Part shown: positions 10,723 to 16,440 of the stretch, piece by piece
How positions within the stretch are numbered: the first letter of the stretch is position 1
Layout of the letters: each line of letters opens with the position of its first letter
Source of the DNA: Rickettsia typhi
Lineage (GTDB): Bacteria; Pseudomonadota; Gammaproteobacteria; Burkholderiales; Burkholderiaceae_C
Direction: 5' to 3'
DNA length: 16,440 nt
NCBI GenBank assembly: GCA_943325485.2
Contig: CALPPP020000008.1
Span: forward strand, 1-16,440
Program-made: the position numbers and the translations under genes
The notes under the pieces: model-generated
What the model was told of the DNA's origin: nothing
Seen by the model: only the letters and a program-made list of their open reading frames with translations
Database searches by the model: none

Positions 10723-12209
10723 GCACCACCCCATAAACTTAATGCAGCCAACACATGCTTTTCATCTGAAAAGGGGATTTGCACCCCGCCCATTTCTTGG
10801 TAATTTTCATGCCCTTTGCCTGCGATAAGAATGACGTCTTGTGGCTTGGCATGGCTTATGGTTTGTGCAATGGCTTGTGCTCGCTCTATGCAAATGATCG
10901 CTTTGGATGGGTCAGACAAACCATCCACCATGTGCGCAATGATGTCTTGCGGTTTTTCAGTGCGCGGGTTATCACTGGTTAATACAATATGGTCGGCTCC
11001 ATCCTCTGCCGCTTTCGCCATAGGCATCCGCTTGCTGGCATCTCGATCACCACCGCATCCAAAAACACAGTACAACTGCCCTTCACGCGCATTTGCCATG
11101 GGTCGCAAGGCTTTAAGTGCCTGTATCAGCGCATCGGGTGTGTGCGCATAGTCAATCACTACACAAGGTTTTTTTGTTCCGCCCAAACTTTGCATGCGGC
11201 CTGGAACAGATGGTAATTGTTGACAAGCTTTGATGGCCTGTGAAAGTTCTATCCCAAGTGCACGCATCGAGGCTAAAACGCCAAGCAGATTCAGCACATT
11301 GAATTCGCCCACTAAATCAGTTTTCAGCAGGTGAATTTCATCTCCCTCCACCACTTCAAATTGCAAGCCATGCTTACCGTTTTTTACAGACTGAGCACGC
11401 AGTCTTGCGTCACCAAGCATAGAAATGGTCCAGATATCTGGGGGCTTGTGTGCTTTGTTTGCTTGCAACTGAGCAGCCAACGCTTTGCCATGGGTATCGT
11501 CGATGTTGATGACTGCTGCTTGCAACTCTGGCCAAGCAAACAGACTTGACTTCGCTTGCCAATAGGCATCCATATTGCCGTGGTAATCCAAATGGTCTTG
11601 GGTGAAATTGGTGAAGATCGCGACCTTTAGTCGTGTCCCAGTTAAACGATGTTCACTCAACCCAATAGACGATGCCTCAATGGCGCAGGCTTTGACACCA
11701 TCATCGGCCCATTGACGTAATTGCGCATGAAGTTGCAAGGGGTCGGGTGTTGTCATCCCAGTGGCGTGTAACTGATGCGCTTCACCCATGCCCAATGTAC
11801 CCACCAGGGTGCATCGTTGACCCGATCGGCTAAGCGCATGCGATAACCACCATGCGGTGGAAGTCTTTCCGTTGGTCCCCGTCACGGCCAGCATCGTCAG
11901 GTTTTGACTGGGTGACTCAAAGTACGCGTCCGCAATAAGGCCACAGGCTTGTTTTAAATCTTTATAAATGCCAACTGTTTTCTCATCAAGCATCCCAGCA
12001 TATTGCTCAATTCCGCTGGACTCCACAAGGCATGCGCTTGCCCCTTGTGATAAGGCTTGGACTACATATTGACGAGCATCGTGCGTCAAGCCTGGCCAAG
12101 CAAAAAAACCATCCCCCTTTTTGACTTTTCGACTGTCAATATGGAGTTGCCCTGAGACCATTTCTCTCAACCACTGTGCTGCTTGGGATGGCGTCTGTAA
12201 TGAATGCAT
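10719..12209 (-). CDS. murE: UDP-MurNAc-dipeptide--meso-diaminopimelate ligase MurE
   Basis: MurE adds the third stem residue. The motif DNPRTEKP (residues 413-420) is the meso-diaminopimelate-selective form (the Arg contacts the DAP carboxylate), so a Gram-negative DAP-type wall is predicted. The protein has 496 residues, like E. coli. Other motifs: ATP loop GTNGKTSTAWW (111-121), GMTTPDPLQLH, EASSIGLSEHRL, TNFTQDHLDYHG (200-211), Lys220 in AKSSLF (likely carbamylated), DYAHTPDAL (353-361), GCGGDRDASKRPM-like segment (385-396) and AGKGHENYQ (463-471). The start ATG at 12209 shares one base with the ftsI stop (TGATG); a TTG one codon earlier is the only close alternative. A 7-base A run (11169-11175 on the plus strand as T) lies in frame within the coding sequence. 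Confidence 0.98.
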   Translation of the reverse strand: MHSLQTPSQAAQWLREMVSGQLHIDSRKVKKGDGFFAWPGLTHDARQYVVQALSQGASACLVESSGIEQYAGMLDEKTVGIYKDLKQACGLIADAYFESPSQNLTMLAVTGTNGKTSTAWWLSHALSRSGQRCTLVGTLGMGEAHQLHATGMTTPDPLQLHAQLRQWADDGVKACAIEASSIGLSEHRLTGTRLKVAIFTNFTQDHLDYHGNMDAYWQAKSSLFAWPELQAAVINIDDTHGKALAAQLQANKAHKPPDIWTISMLGDARLRAQSVKNGKHGLQFEVVEGDEIHLLKTDLVGEFNVLNLLGVLASMRALGIELSQAIKACQQLPSVPGRMQSLGGTKKPCVVIDYAHTPDALIQALKALRPMANAREGQLYCVFGCGGDRDASKRMPMAKAAEDGADHIVLTSDNPRTEKPQDIIAHMVDGLSDPSKAIICIERAQAIAQTISHAKPQDVILIAGKGHENYQEMGGVQIPFSDEKHVLAALSLWGGA

Positions 12210-13945
12210 CAAAACGACTCCGCCTCGGCCTTGGCAACGACTTGTGGCTTGACTGCTCTGTCGGGCTGAATACCCAACATACGCAAAGTTTGCTGAACGG
12301 TTTCACTGAAAACGGGTGCAGCGACATCGCCACCGTAGTAGCGCCCATTGCTGGGCTCATCAATCATCACCGCAACCACGATACGGGGCGTTTCTATGGG
12401 CGCCATACCTACAAAAAATCCTCTGTATTTTTTGTCTGCGTAGCCTTTGCCTTCTTGCTTATGGGCAGTACCCGTTTTCCCGCCTACAGAGTAGCCCATG
12501 GTTTGGGCCTTAGGTGCAGTACCGCCTGGTCCAGTGACCATATTGAGCATATTGCGAACTGCCACAGCGTTTTGCGCACTGATCGCGCGAACGCCGACCA
12601 CCCTTTCTTCTCGCTTGATCAGACTGACTGGCACGACCTCCCCATCTCTTGCAAAAACTGTATAGGCCTGTGCCAATTGAAACAAACTGGTGGACAAACC
12701 ATAGCCATAGCTCATGGTGGCTTGTTCAAGGGGACGCCAAGTTTTGTAGGGGCGCAAACGTCCTGCAACTGCACCTGGAAATGGGATTTGAGGCTTTTGT
12801 CCAAACCCTACCTGGGTATACATCTCCCACATATCTTTAGGTGTCATCTTCATTGCAATTTTGACTGTGCCAACATTGCTCGACTTTTGAATGACCTCTG
12901 ACACGCTCAGCATTCCGTGCGGGTGGGCGTCTGTGATGGTCTTGCCGTTCATATTAAGTTTGCCAGGCGATGTATCGATAGGCGTATCTGCTTTAACCAT
13001 GCCTTTTTCCATCGCCAAGGCGATCACAAATGGCTTCATGGTCGACCCTGGCTCAAAGGTATCTGTCAATGCACGGTTGCGCATTTGCACGCCATTGAAA
13101 TTGCCTCTTTTTTCTGGTGAATAGCTTGGGTAATTCGCCAACGCCAGCACGTCGCCTGATTGCGCATCTAAGACCACCACGCTGCCAGCAGCAGCCTTGT
13201 TGTCAATCACTGCCTCGCGCAATCTTTGATAAGCAAAATACTGAACTTTGCTATCGATGCTAAGTTGTAAATCTCTGCCGTCTTCTGGTGGAATTTCGTC
13301 GCCTATACCCTCAACAACTTGTTTGTGACCATTGTTGATAACACGTCGCGAGCCACTCTTGCCTGCCAAATGTTTATTGAAGGCGAGTTCCACGCCTTCT
13401 TGCCCGATGTTTTCAATATTTGTAAAACCCACCACATGCGCCGCGGCTTCGCCCTCTGGGTACATGCGCTTGTATTCCATGGTGGTGTAAATGCCTCGAA
13501 CACCGAGCTCTGTGATTTTTTTCCCCAATGCCAAGTCTGCTTGGCGTTTGAGCCATACATGCTTGCGTTTAGGGTCTTTGATTTTTTCTTGAAGCTCGCG
13601 GTGAGGAATTTCAAGCAGATGTGCAAGATCCTTGAGCTTGGGATTGCTTGTGTCCATCTCCTCGGGGCTGGCCCAAATGCTTGGCATGGGAACGCTTGAA
13701 GCCAAGATGAGCCCATTTCGATCGAGCACACGTCCTCGGTTTGCGGGTATTTCTAAGGTTCGCTCAAAACGCACCTGTCCTTGTTTGATAAAGAAATTGT
13801 TATCGAGTACTTGGACATAGGCTGCGCGTACGACCAAACCGATAAACCCCAGGGCAATGCAGGCAACAATAAATTGGCTGCGCCAAATTGGCGTTTTGCT
13901 CGCGAGCAATGGATTGGTTGAGTACTGCACACTGCGACTGCTCAT
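12209..13945 (-). CDS. ftsI: Septal peptidoglycan transpeptidase FtsI (PBP3)
   Basis: FtsI is the class B penicillin-binding protein that cross-links septal peptidoglycan made by FtsW. The product has 578 residues (E. coli 588). A short cytoplasmic N terminus is followed by one membrane segment (about residues 23-42), then the pedestal domain with RGRVLDRNGLILA (70-82) and the transpeptidase domain. Active-site motifs are all intact: STMK (Ser301 nucleophile, Lys304), SSN (355-357) and KTGT (490-493). The sequence ends in a short charged tail. The start overlaps the ftsL stop as ATGA. Position directly after ftsL identifies it as FtsI rather than the elongation enzyme PBP2. Confidence 0.98.
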   Translation of the reverse strand: MSSRSVQYSTNPLLASKTPIWRSQFIVACIALGFIGLVVRAAYVQVLDNNFFIKQGQVRFERTLEIPANRGRVLDRNGLILASSVPMPSIWASPEEMDTSNPKLKDLAHLLEIPHRELQEKIKDPKRKHVWLKRQADLALGKKITELGVRGIYTTMEYKRMYPEGEAAAHVVGFTNIENIGQEGVELAFNKHLAGKSGSRRVINNGHKQVVEGIGDEIPPEDGRDLQLSIDSKVQYFAYQRLREAVIDNKAAAGSVVVLDAQSGDVLALANYPSYSPEKRGNFNGVQMRNRALTDTFEPGSTMKPFVIALAMEKGMVKADTPIDTSPGKLNMNGKTITDAHPHGMLSVSEVIQKSSNVGTVKIAMKMTPKDMWEMYTQVGFGQKPQIPFPGAVAGRLRPYKTWRPLEQATMSYGYGLSTSLFQLAQAYTVFARDGEVVPVSLIKREERVVGVRAISAQNAVAVRNMLNMVTGPGGTAPKAQTMGYSVGGKTGTAHKQEGKGYADKKYRGFFVGMAPIETPRIVVAVMIDEPSNGRYYGGDVAAPVFSETVQQTLRMLGIQPDRAVKPQVVAKAEAESF

Positions 13946-14256
13946 GGCTGGGCCTTAGGTGTGCTGTTGACGGACACGCTTTCGCTTTTGGTTTTTTGCG
14001 TTGATACATATTGGGTAATGGCAGGTGAAATCGTATGCATATGCATTTGTTCACGAGCAAGTTTTTCCACTCGCAAAGGCGTAGCTTGTGCGCCTCGCTC
14101 CACATCCAATCTATCGTGTTCAGTATCGAGACGTTGTGCCAAGGCCTTGGCCCGGTCAAGTTCTGTGTACAAACGACGTGACTCGTATTGTGTGCGCACC
14201 AAATAGAGTGCGCTCAGTACCACCGCCAATAGCAGTAATGCACTCACCCGCGTCAT
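13942..14256 (-). CDS. ftsL: Cell division protein FtsL
   Basis: FtsL is a small bitopic protein that forms the FtsQLB complex and helps activate FtsW-FtsI. The product has 104 residues (E. coli 121). One membrane segment spans about residues 4-20 ([17 protein letters not shown]). A predicted coiled coil follows (about 22-60, rich in Glu, Arg and Leu, with [18 protein letters not shown]). The stretch [11 protein letters not shown] (63-73) resembles the conserved end of the family. The last 20 or so residues are Ser/Thr/Lys-rich and look unstructured. The start overlaps the rsmH stop as ATGA and has a strong AGGAGGT. Assignment relies on this architecture plus the position between rsmH and ftsI, since FtsL sequences diverge fast. 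Confidence 0.93.
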   Translation of the reverse strand: MTRVSALLLLAVVLSALYLVRTQYESRRLYTELDRAKALAQRLDTEHDRLDVERGAQATPLRVEKLAREQMHMHTISPAITQYVSTQKTKSESVSVNSTPKAQP

Positions 14257-15179
14257 ACAACCTCCTGCGACGGTAAGCGCTCAGCAATTCGCAAAATGGC
14301 ACTTCGACTGCGCGGGTTAGCGCTGACCTCTTCTGCACTCGGTCGTTGACGCCCCAAATCTCGCAGAGCCAATGCCGCTGGGTTGGCAAATGGCGCTCTG
14401 CGGTCATACACTTCTTTCGCATTTTTGGCGATGAATTGTTTGACCATACGGTCTTCGAGTGAATGAAAGCTGATCACCACAAGACGCCCTCTGGGTTGTA
14501 AGACCTGCAGACTGGCATCCAGCGCCTGAGCGAGTTCTTCAAGCTCTCGGTTGATAAAAATTCGGAATGCTTGAAATGTGCGAGTGGCTGGATTTTGACC
14601 CGCTTCACGGGTTTTGACCACAGCCGCAACCAGCTCTGCCATGGCCAACGTGGTGGCTGGCAGCGTTCCAATCTCTCGCCGAGCAACAATCGCTTTGGCA
14701 ATGCCATTGGCAAATCGTTCTTCTCCATAGTCACGAATCACCTGAGCTATTTGGTCGCTGCTTGCCACGCCCAACCATTCGTGAACGCTTTGGCCCTGGC
14801 TTGTGTCCATTCGCATGTCTAACGGGCCGTCCTGACGGAATGAAAAGCCGCGCTCTGGGTTGTCGATTTGGGGAGAGCTCACCCCCAGATCCATCAGCAC
14901 ACCGGCGACGCTGTGGTGTGTCAGTTGGCTCAACGCTGCGAAGCCCTGATGGCGTATCTGGATTCGTGGATCTTTCATCGCCTGCGCTGCTGCAATCGCT
15001 TGTGGGTCTTTGTCGAAGACGATCAGCTTGCCCCGTGGGGACAGCTTTTCCAAGATGCGCTTTGCATGCCCGCCGCGGCCAAAGGTTGTGTCGACATAAG
15101 TGGCTTCGGCCTGGACGTCCAGCGCCTCGACCGCCTCCTTCAACATGACGGTGGTGTGTGCCCATTCAGTTGTTGCCAT
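14253..15179 (-). CDS. rsmH: 16S rRNA m4C1402 N4-methyltransferase RsmH (MraW)
   Basis: RsmH uses S-adenosylmethionine to methylate N4 of C1402 in 16S rRNA at the ribosomal P site. The product has 308 residues (E. coli 313). Motifs: [13 protein letters not shown] (residues 8-20), the SAM-binding loop [15 protein letters not shown] (29-43), VFDKDPQAI (54-62), [12 protein letters not shown] (95-106), [17 protein letters not shown] (109-125), [12 protein letters not shown] (205-216) and [11 protein letters not shown] (234-244). The start lies 6 bases after the mraZ stop with only a weak AAAGTGGA-type ribosome binding site. The gene is a normal dcw member in second place, linked to division by position rather than by its reaction. 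Confidence 0.98.
   Translation of the reverse strand: MATTEWAHTTVMLKEAVEALDVQAEATYVDTTFGRGGHAKRILEKLSPRGKLIVFDKDPQAIAAAQAMKDPRIQIRHQGFAALSQLTHHSVAGVLMDLGVSSPQIDNPERGFSFRQDGPLDMRMDTSQGQSVHEWLGVASSDQIAQVIRDYGEERFANGIAKAIVARREIGTLPATTLAMAELVAAVVKTREAGQNPATRTFQAFRIFINRELEELAQALDASLQVLQPRGRLVVISFHSLEDRMVKQFIAKNAKEVYDRRAPFANPAALALRDLGRQRPSAEEVSANPRSRSAILRIAERLPSQEVV
14260..14266 (-). promoter_or_regulatory. Strong ribosome binding site for ftsL inside rsmH
   Basis: Reads AGGAGGT on the minus strand, with GGAGG 4 bases before the ftsL ATG and within the last rsmH codons. It fixes the ftsL start at 14256 and is one of the two best Shine-Dalgarno matches in the cluster, the other being that of mraY. 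Confidence 0.8.
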
Positions 15180-15185
15180 TCCACT

Positions 15186-15614
15186 TTAGAACGAAAAATC
15201 GCGAAACACATCGGGCATCTCGCCCTGCATGGCTTCGGCCTCTTGGGTGTCATAGCTCGACTTGTCCCACAGCTCAAAATGGCTGCCCATGCCCAGCAAC
15301 ATCACTTCTTTGGTGATATGCGCAGCGCTGCGCAATTCAGGCGAGACAAGCACGCGTCCTGTGCCATCCATTTCGACATCCATGGCGTTTCCCAACAAAA
15401 TGCGCTTCCACCATTGGGCGGTCATGGGTAAAGCAGCCACGCGCTCTCTGAATTTCTCCCACTCTGTGCGAGGAAAGAGCATCAAACAACCATGAGGATG
15501 GCGGGTGATCGTGAGTTGTCCTGCGGCAGTCGCGCTCAACACATCGCGATGGCGCGTAGGAACCGATAAGCGACCCTTGGCATCCAAACTCAACGATGAA
15601 GCACCTTGAAACAC
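15186..15614 (-). CDS. mraZ: Transcriptional regulator MraZ
   Basis: MraZ is a nucleoid-associated DNA-binding regulator that controls its own dcw operon in E. coli. From the GTG at 15614 the protein has 142 residues (E. coli 152) and holds two SpoVT/AbrB-like half-domains, each with its signature: [14 protein letters not shown] (residues 11-24) and [13 protein letters not shown] (83-95). The GTG is chosen because the next residues, [14 protein letters not shown], line up with the E. coli N terminus (MFRGATLVNLDSKGR). AAAGGG lies about 9 bases upstream. A longer in-frame form from the GTG at 15668 would add 18 residues with no family match, and that codon falls inside the candidate operator, so I disfavour it. 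The TAA stop is 6 bases from rsmH. Confidence 0.93.
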   Translation of the reverse strand: MFQGASSLSLDAKGRLSVPTRHRDVLSATAAGQLTITRHPHGCLMLFPRTEWEKFRERVAALPMTAQWWKRILLGNAMDVEMDGTGRVLVSPELRSAAHITKEVMLLGMGSHFELWDKSSYDTQEAEAMQGEMPDVFRDFSF

Positions 15615-15664
15615 AGCTAACAACCCTTTGTTGACATCGATGTGGCGAGGCAATGTGAAGAATT

Positions 15665-15701
15665 TCACATTTTTGCACTAAATACCACTTCTATGCACTT
15701 T
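15665..15701 (-). promoter_or_regulatory. Candidate MraZ operator: four GTG boxes at 10-base period
   Basis: On the minus strand the trinucleotide GTG occurs at 15698-15696, 15688-15686, 15678-15676 and 15668-15666, spaced exactly 10 bases apart. The units read AGTGCATAGA, AGTGGTATTT, AGTGCAAAAA and TGTGAAATTC. Known MraZ sites are direct repeats with one-turn spacing (TGGGN boxes in E. coli, AAAGTG boxes in Mycoplasma). The array overlaps the inferred -10 element and lies just upstream of mraZ, which suits autoregulation. The periodicity is seen directly; binding by MraZ is inferred. Confidence 0.6.
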
Positions 15702-15724
15702 AACAGGATTTTGCTTACTTGCAA
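15697..15724 (-). promoter_or_regulatory. Candidate sigma-70 promoter of the mraZ operon
   Basis: The minus strand shows TTGCAA (15724-15719) as -35, a 16-base spacer, and TAAAGT (15702-15697) as -10, preceded by TG one base away (extended -10). Each hexamer matches consensus at 4 of 6 bases. Transcription would start near 15690, giving a leader of about 75 bases before the mraZ GTG. The -10 overlaps the first operator box. A weaker alternative pairs TTGATT (15737-15732) with CAAAAT after 18 bases. Confidence 0.45.
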
Positions 15725-15728
15725 GCCT

Positions 15729-15756
15729 TAAAATCAAGTTTTAGCAGTAAAATCAA
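15729..15756 (-). repeat. Direct repeat TTGATTTTA, two copies 19 bases apart
   Basis: The 9-mer TTGATTTTA occurs on the minus strand at 15756-15748 and at 15737-15729, just upstream of the inferred -35 element of mraZ. The offset of 19 bases is close to two helical turns. It could be a regulator site or a chance AT-rich repeat; the sequence does not decide. Confidence 0.4.
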
Positions 15757-15856
15757 CAACTTAGCTCGTGTTTCGCATTATCATGCATTTAAAAAACCGT
15801 TAATAATGAAGCACTTAGACGGTGCAGTCGATGTGATTGATTAGCTTTTTTGGGGT

Positions 15857-15888
15857 AAAAAAAAGCAGGCCCTGTGTGGCCTGCTTTT
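15857..15888 (-). terminator. Rho-independent terminator of dksA
   Basis: On the minus strand, 19 bases past the dksA stop, AAAAGCAGGCC and GGCCTGCTTTT form a perfect 11-base-pair inverted repeat around a 6-base loop (ACACAG). The right arm runs into eight T residues. The GC-rich core GCAGGCC/GGCCTGC plus the T tract is a textbook intrinsic terminator. It should separate dksA transcription from the mraZ operon. Confidence 0.93.
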
Positions 15889-15907
15889 CACTGAAAGTTA
15901 CCAAGAA

Positions 15908-16429
15908 TCAATCGCCAAACATTTTTTGCTTCAATTCACGCCGTTGCTGCGCCTCCAGCGACAAGGTAGCGGTCGGCCTGGCCAAAAGGCGGCCAACGCC
16001 AATTGGCTCGCCTGTTTCGTCGCAATAGCCATAGTCGCCGCTGTCGATGCGCGAAATGGATTGCTCAATTTTCTTGAGCAGCTTGCGTTCACGATCACGG
16101 GTGCGTAACTCTAGAGCGTGCTCTTCCTCGATGGTGGCGCGGTCAGCGGGATCGGGCACGATGACCGTGTCCTCGCGCAAATGCTCGGTGGTTTCACCAG
16201 CGTTTGCCAATATGTCTGTTTTCAGTTGAACCAATTTCAATCGGAAAAAAGCCAATTGCAATGCATTCATGTACTGCTCATCTGGCATAGCAAGCACCTC
16301 TTCATCGGAAATAGAGGCGGCTGTTTTTGTTTTCCAGTTGTTGGCCAGTTTGGGGTTTTTCACAGGAATCATGGGGACCACCGCCGGTAGGGTTGGGATG
16401 GAAATAGGACCATAACTGGCTTTGGCCAT
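15908..16429 (-). CDS. dksA: RNA polymerase-binding transcription factor DksA (single-cysteine type)
   Basis: DksA enters the RNA polymerase secondary channel and works with ppGpp in the stringent response. From the ATG at 16429 the product has 173 residues (E. coli 151). A poorly conserved, Pro/Ala/Lys-containing N terminus (about 1-40) precedes the coiled coil (roughly 45-125), whose tip DPADRAT carries the two conserved acidic residues, Asp93 and Asp96 (E. coli Asp71 and Asp74). The C-terminal region GYCDETGEPIG to ARPTATLSLEAQQRRE aligns without gaps to the E. coli zinc finger, but only the first of four Cys is kept (Cys136); the others are Thr139, Ser157 and Ala160. The frame is open to the window edge upstream of the ATG, so an earlier start is possible. 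Its own terminator lies downstream. Confidence 0.93.
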   Translation of the reverse strand: MAKASYGPISIPTLPAVVPMIPVKNPKLANNWKTKTAASISDEEVLAMPDEQYMNALQLAFFRLKLVQLKTDILANAGETTEHLREDTVIVPDPADRATIEEEHALELRTRDRERKLLKKIEQSISRIDSGDYGYCDETGEPIGVGRLLARPTATLSLEAQQRRELKQKMFGD

Positions 16430-16440
16430 GGTGGAAGCCA

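Larger units (their letters stand above)
15615..15907. other. Intergenic region between dksA and mraZ
   Basis: This is the only sizeable non-coding stretch in the window (293 bases). Reading leftwards it holds the dksA terminator, an AT-rich section, the TTGATTTTA repeat pair, the inferred promoter, the four GTG boxes and a leader of about 75 bases containing a 10-base perfect palindrome ACATCGATGT (15634-15643). I see no tRNA, no good small reading frame and no recognisable riboswitch. Confidence 0.7.

Noticed and set aside
11169..11175. Seven-A run in murE (A AAA AAA in frame), a possible -1 frameshift site
   Set aside because: The slippery heptamer is in the right phase, but murE continues intact to its normal end and I see no reason for a shifted product; chance runs of this length are common.
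12176..12901. Plus-strand open frame of 241 codons opposite ftsI
   Set aside because: It lies wholly over the minus-strand ftsI and start of murE, has no recognisable motif and no ribosome binding site of note, while ftsI has all catalytic motifs. It is a shadow of codon usage on the other strand.
14868..15431. Plus-strand open frame of 187 codons across rsmH and mraZ
   Set aside because: Antisense to two clearly recognised genes, crossing their junction; no protein features that suggest a real product.
15634..15643. 10-base palindrome ACATCGATGT in the mraZ leader
   Set aside because: Short, isolated and not linked to a known regulator; noted only in the intergenic entry.

Overview
The window is a division and cell wall (dcw) gene cluster, read entirely from the minus strand, with dksA immediately upstream of it. 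Protein content and gene order (dksA | mraZ-rsmH-ftsL-ftsI-murE-murF-mraY-murD-ftsW-murG-murC-ddl-ftsQ-ftsA) point to a betaproteobacterium of the order Burkholderiales, probably Comamonadaceae-like. This rests on the roughly 390-residue MraY, the long MurD, the MraZ and FtsQ sequence styles and the single-cysteine DksA. The base composition looks moderate rather than very GC-rich. I do not assign a genus.

Layout in order of transcription (right to left). dksA (16429 to 15908) is followed by a strong intrinsic terminator (15888 to 15857). An AT-rich intergenic region of 293 bases then holds the inferred mraZ promoter and a candidate MraZ operator made of four GTG boxes at an exact 10-base period. 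From mraZ (start near 15614) to the window edge inside ftsA, fourteen genes lie head to tail with no gap above 16 bases. Eight of the thirteen junctions are 4-base ATGA overlaps, one is a 1-base TGATG overlap and one is a 10-base overlap, so the cluster is very probably a translationally coupled operon. ftsA runs off the left edge and lacks its C-terminal end. I see no genes on the plus strand.

How the genes work together. MurC, MurD, MurE and MurF add L-Ala, D-Glu, meso-diaminopimelate and D-Ala-D-Ala (the dipeptide made by Ddl) to UDP-MurNAc. MraY moves the product to undecaprenyl phosphate (lipid I) and MurG adds GlcNAc (lipid II). FtsW polymerises lipid II at the septum and FtsI cross-links it. 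FtsQ and FtsL belong to the divisome regulatory subcomplex, and FtsA tethers FtsZ to the membrane. RsmH methylates 16S rRNA, and MraZ is the cluster's transcriptional regulator.

The coding content is ordinary and well conserved; I found no unknown system. The items most worth a second look are the periodic GTG array upstream of mraZ and the cysteine-depleted zinc-finger region of DksA.
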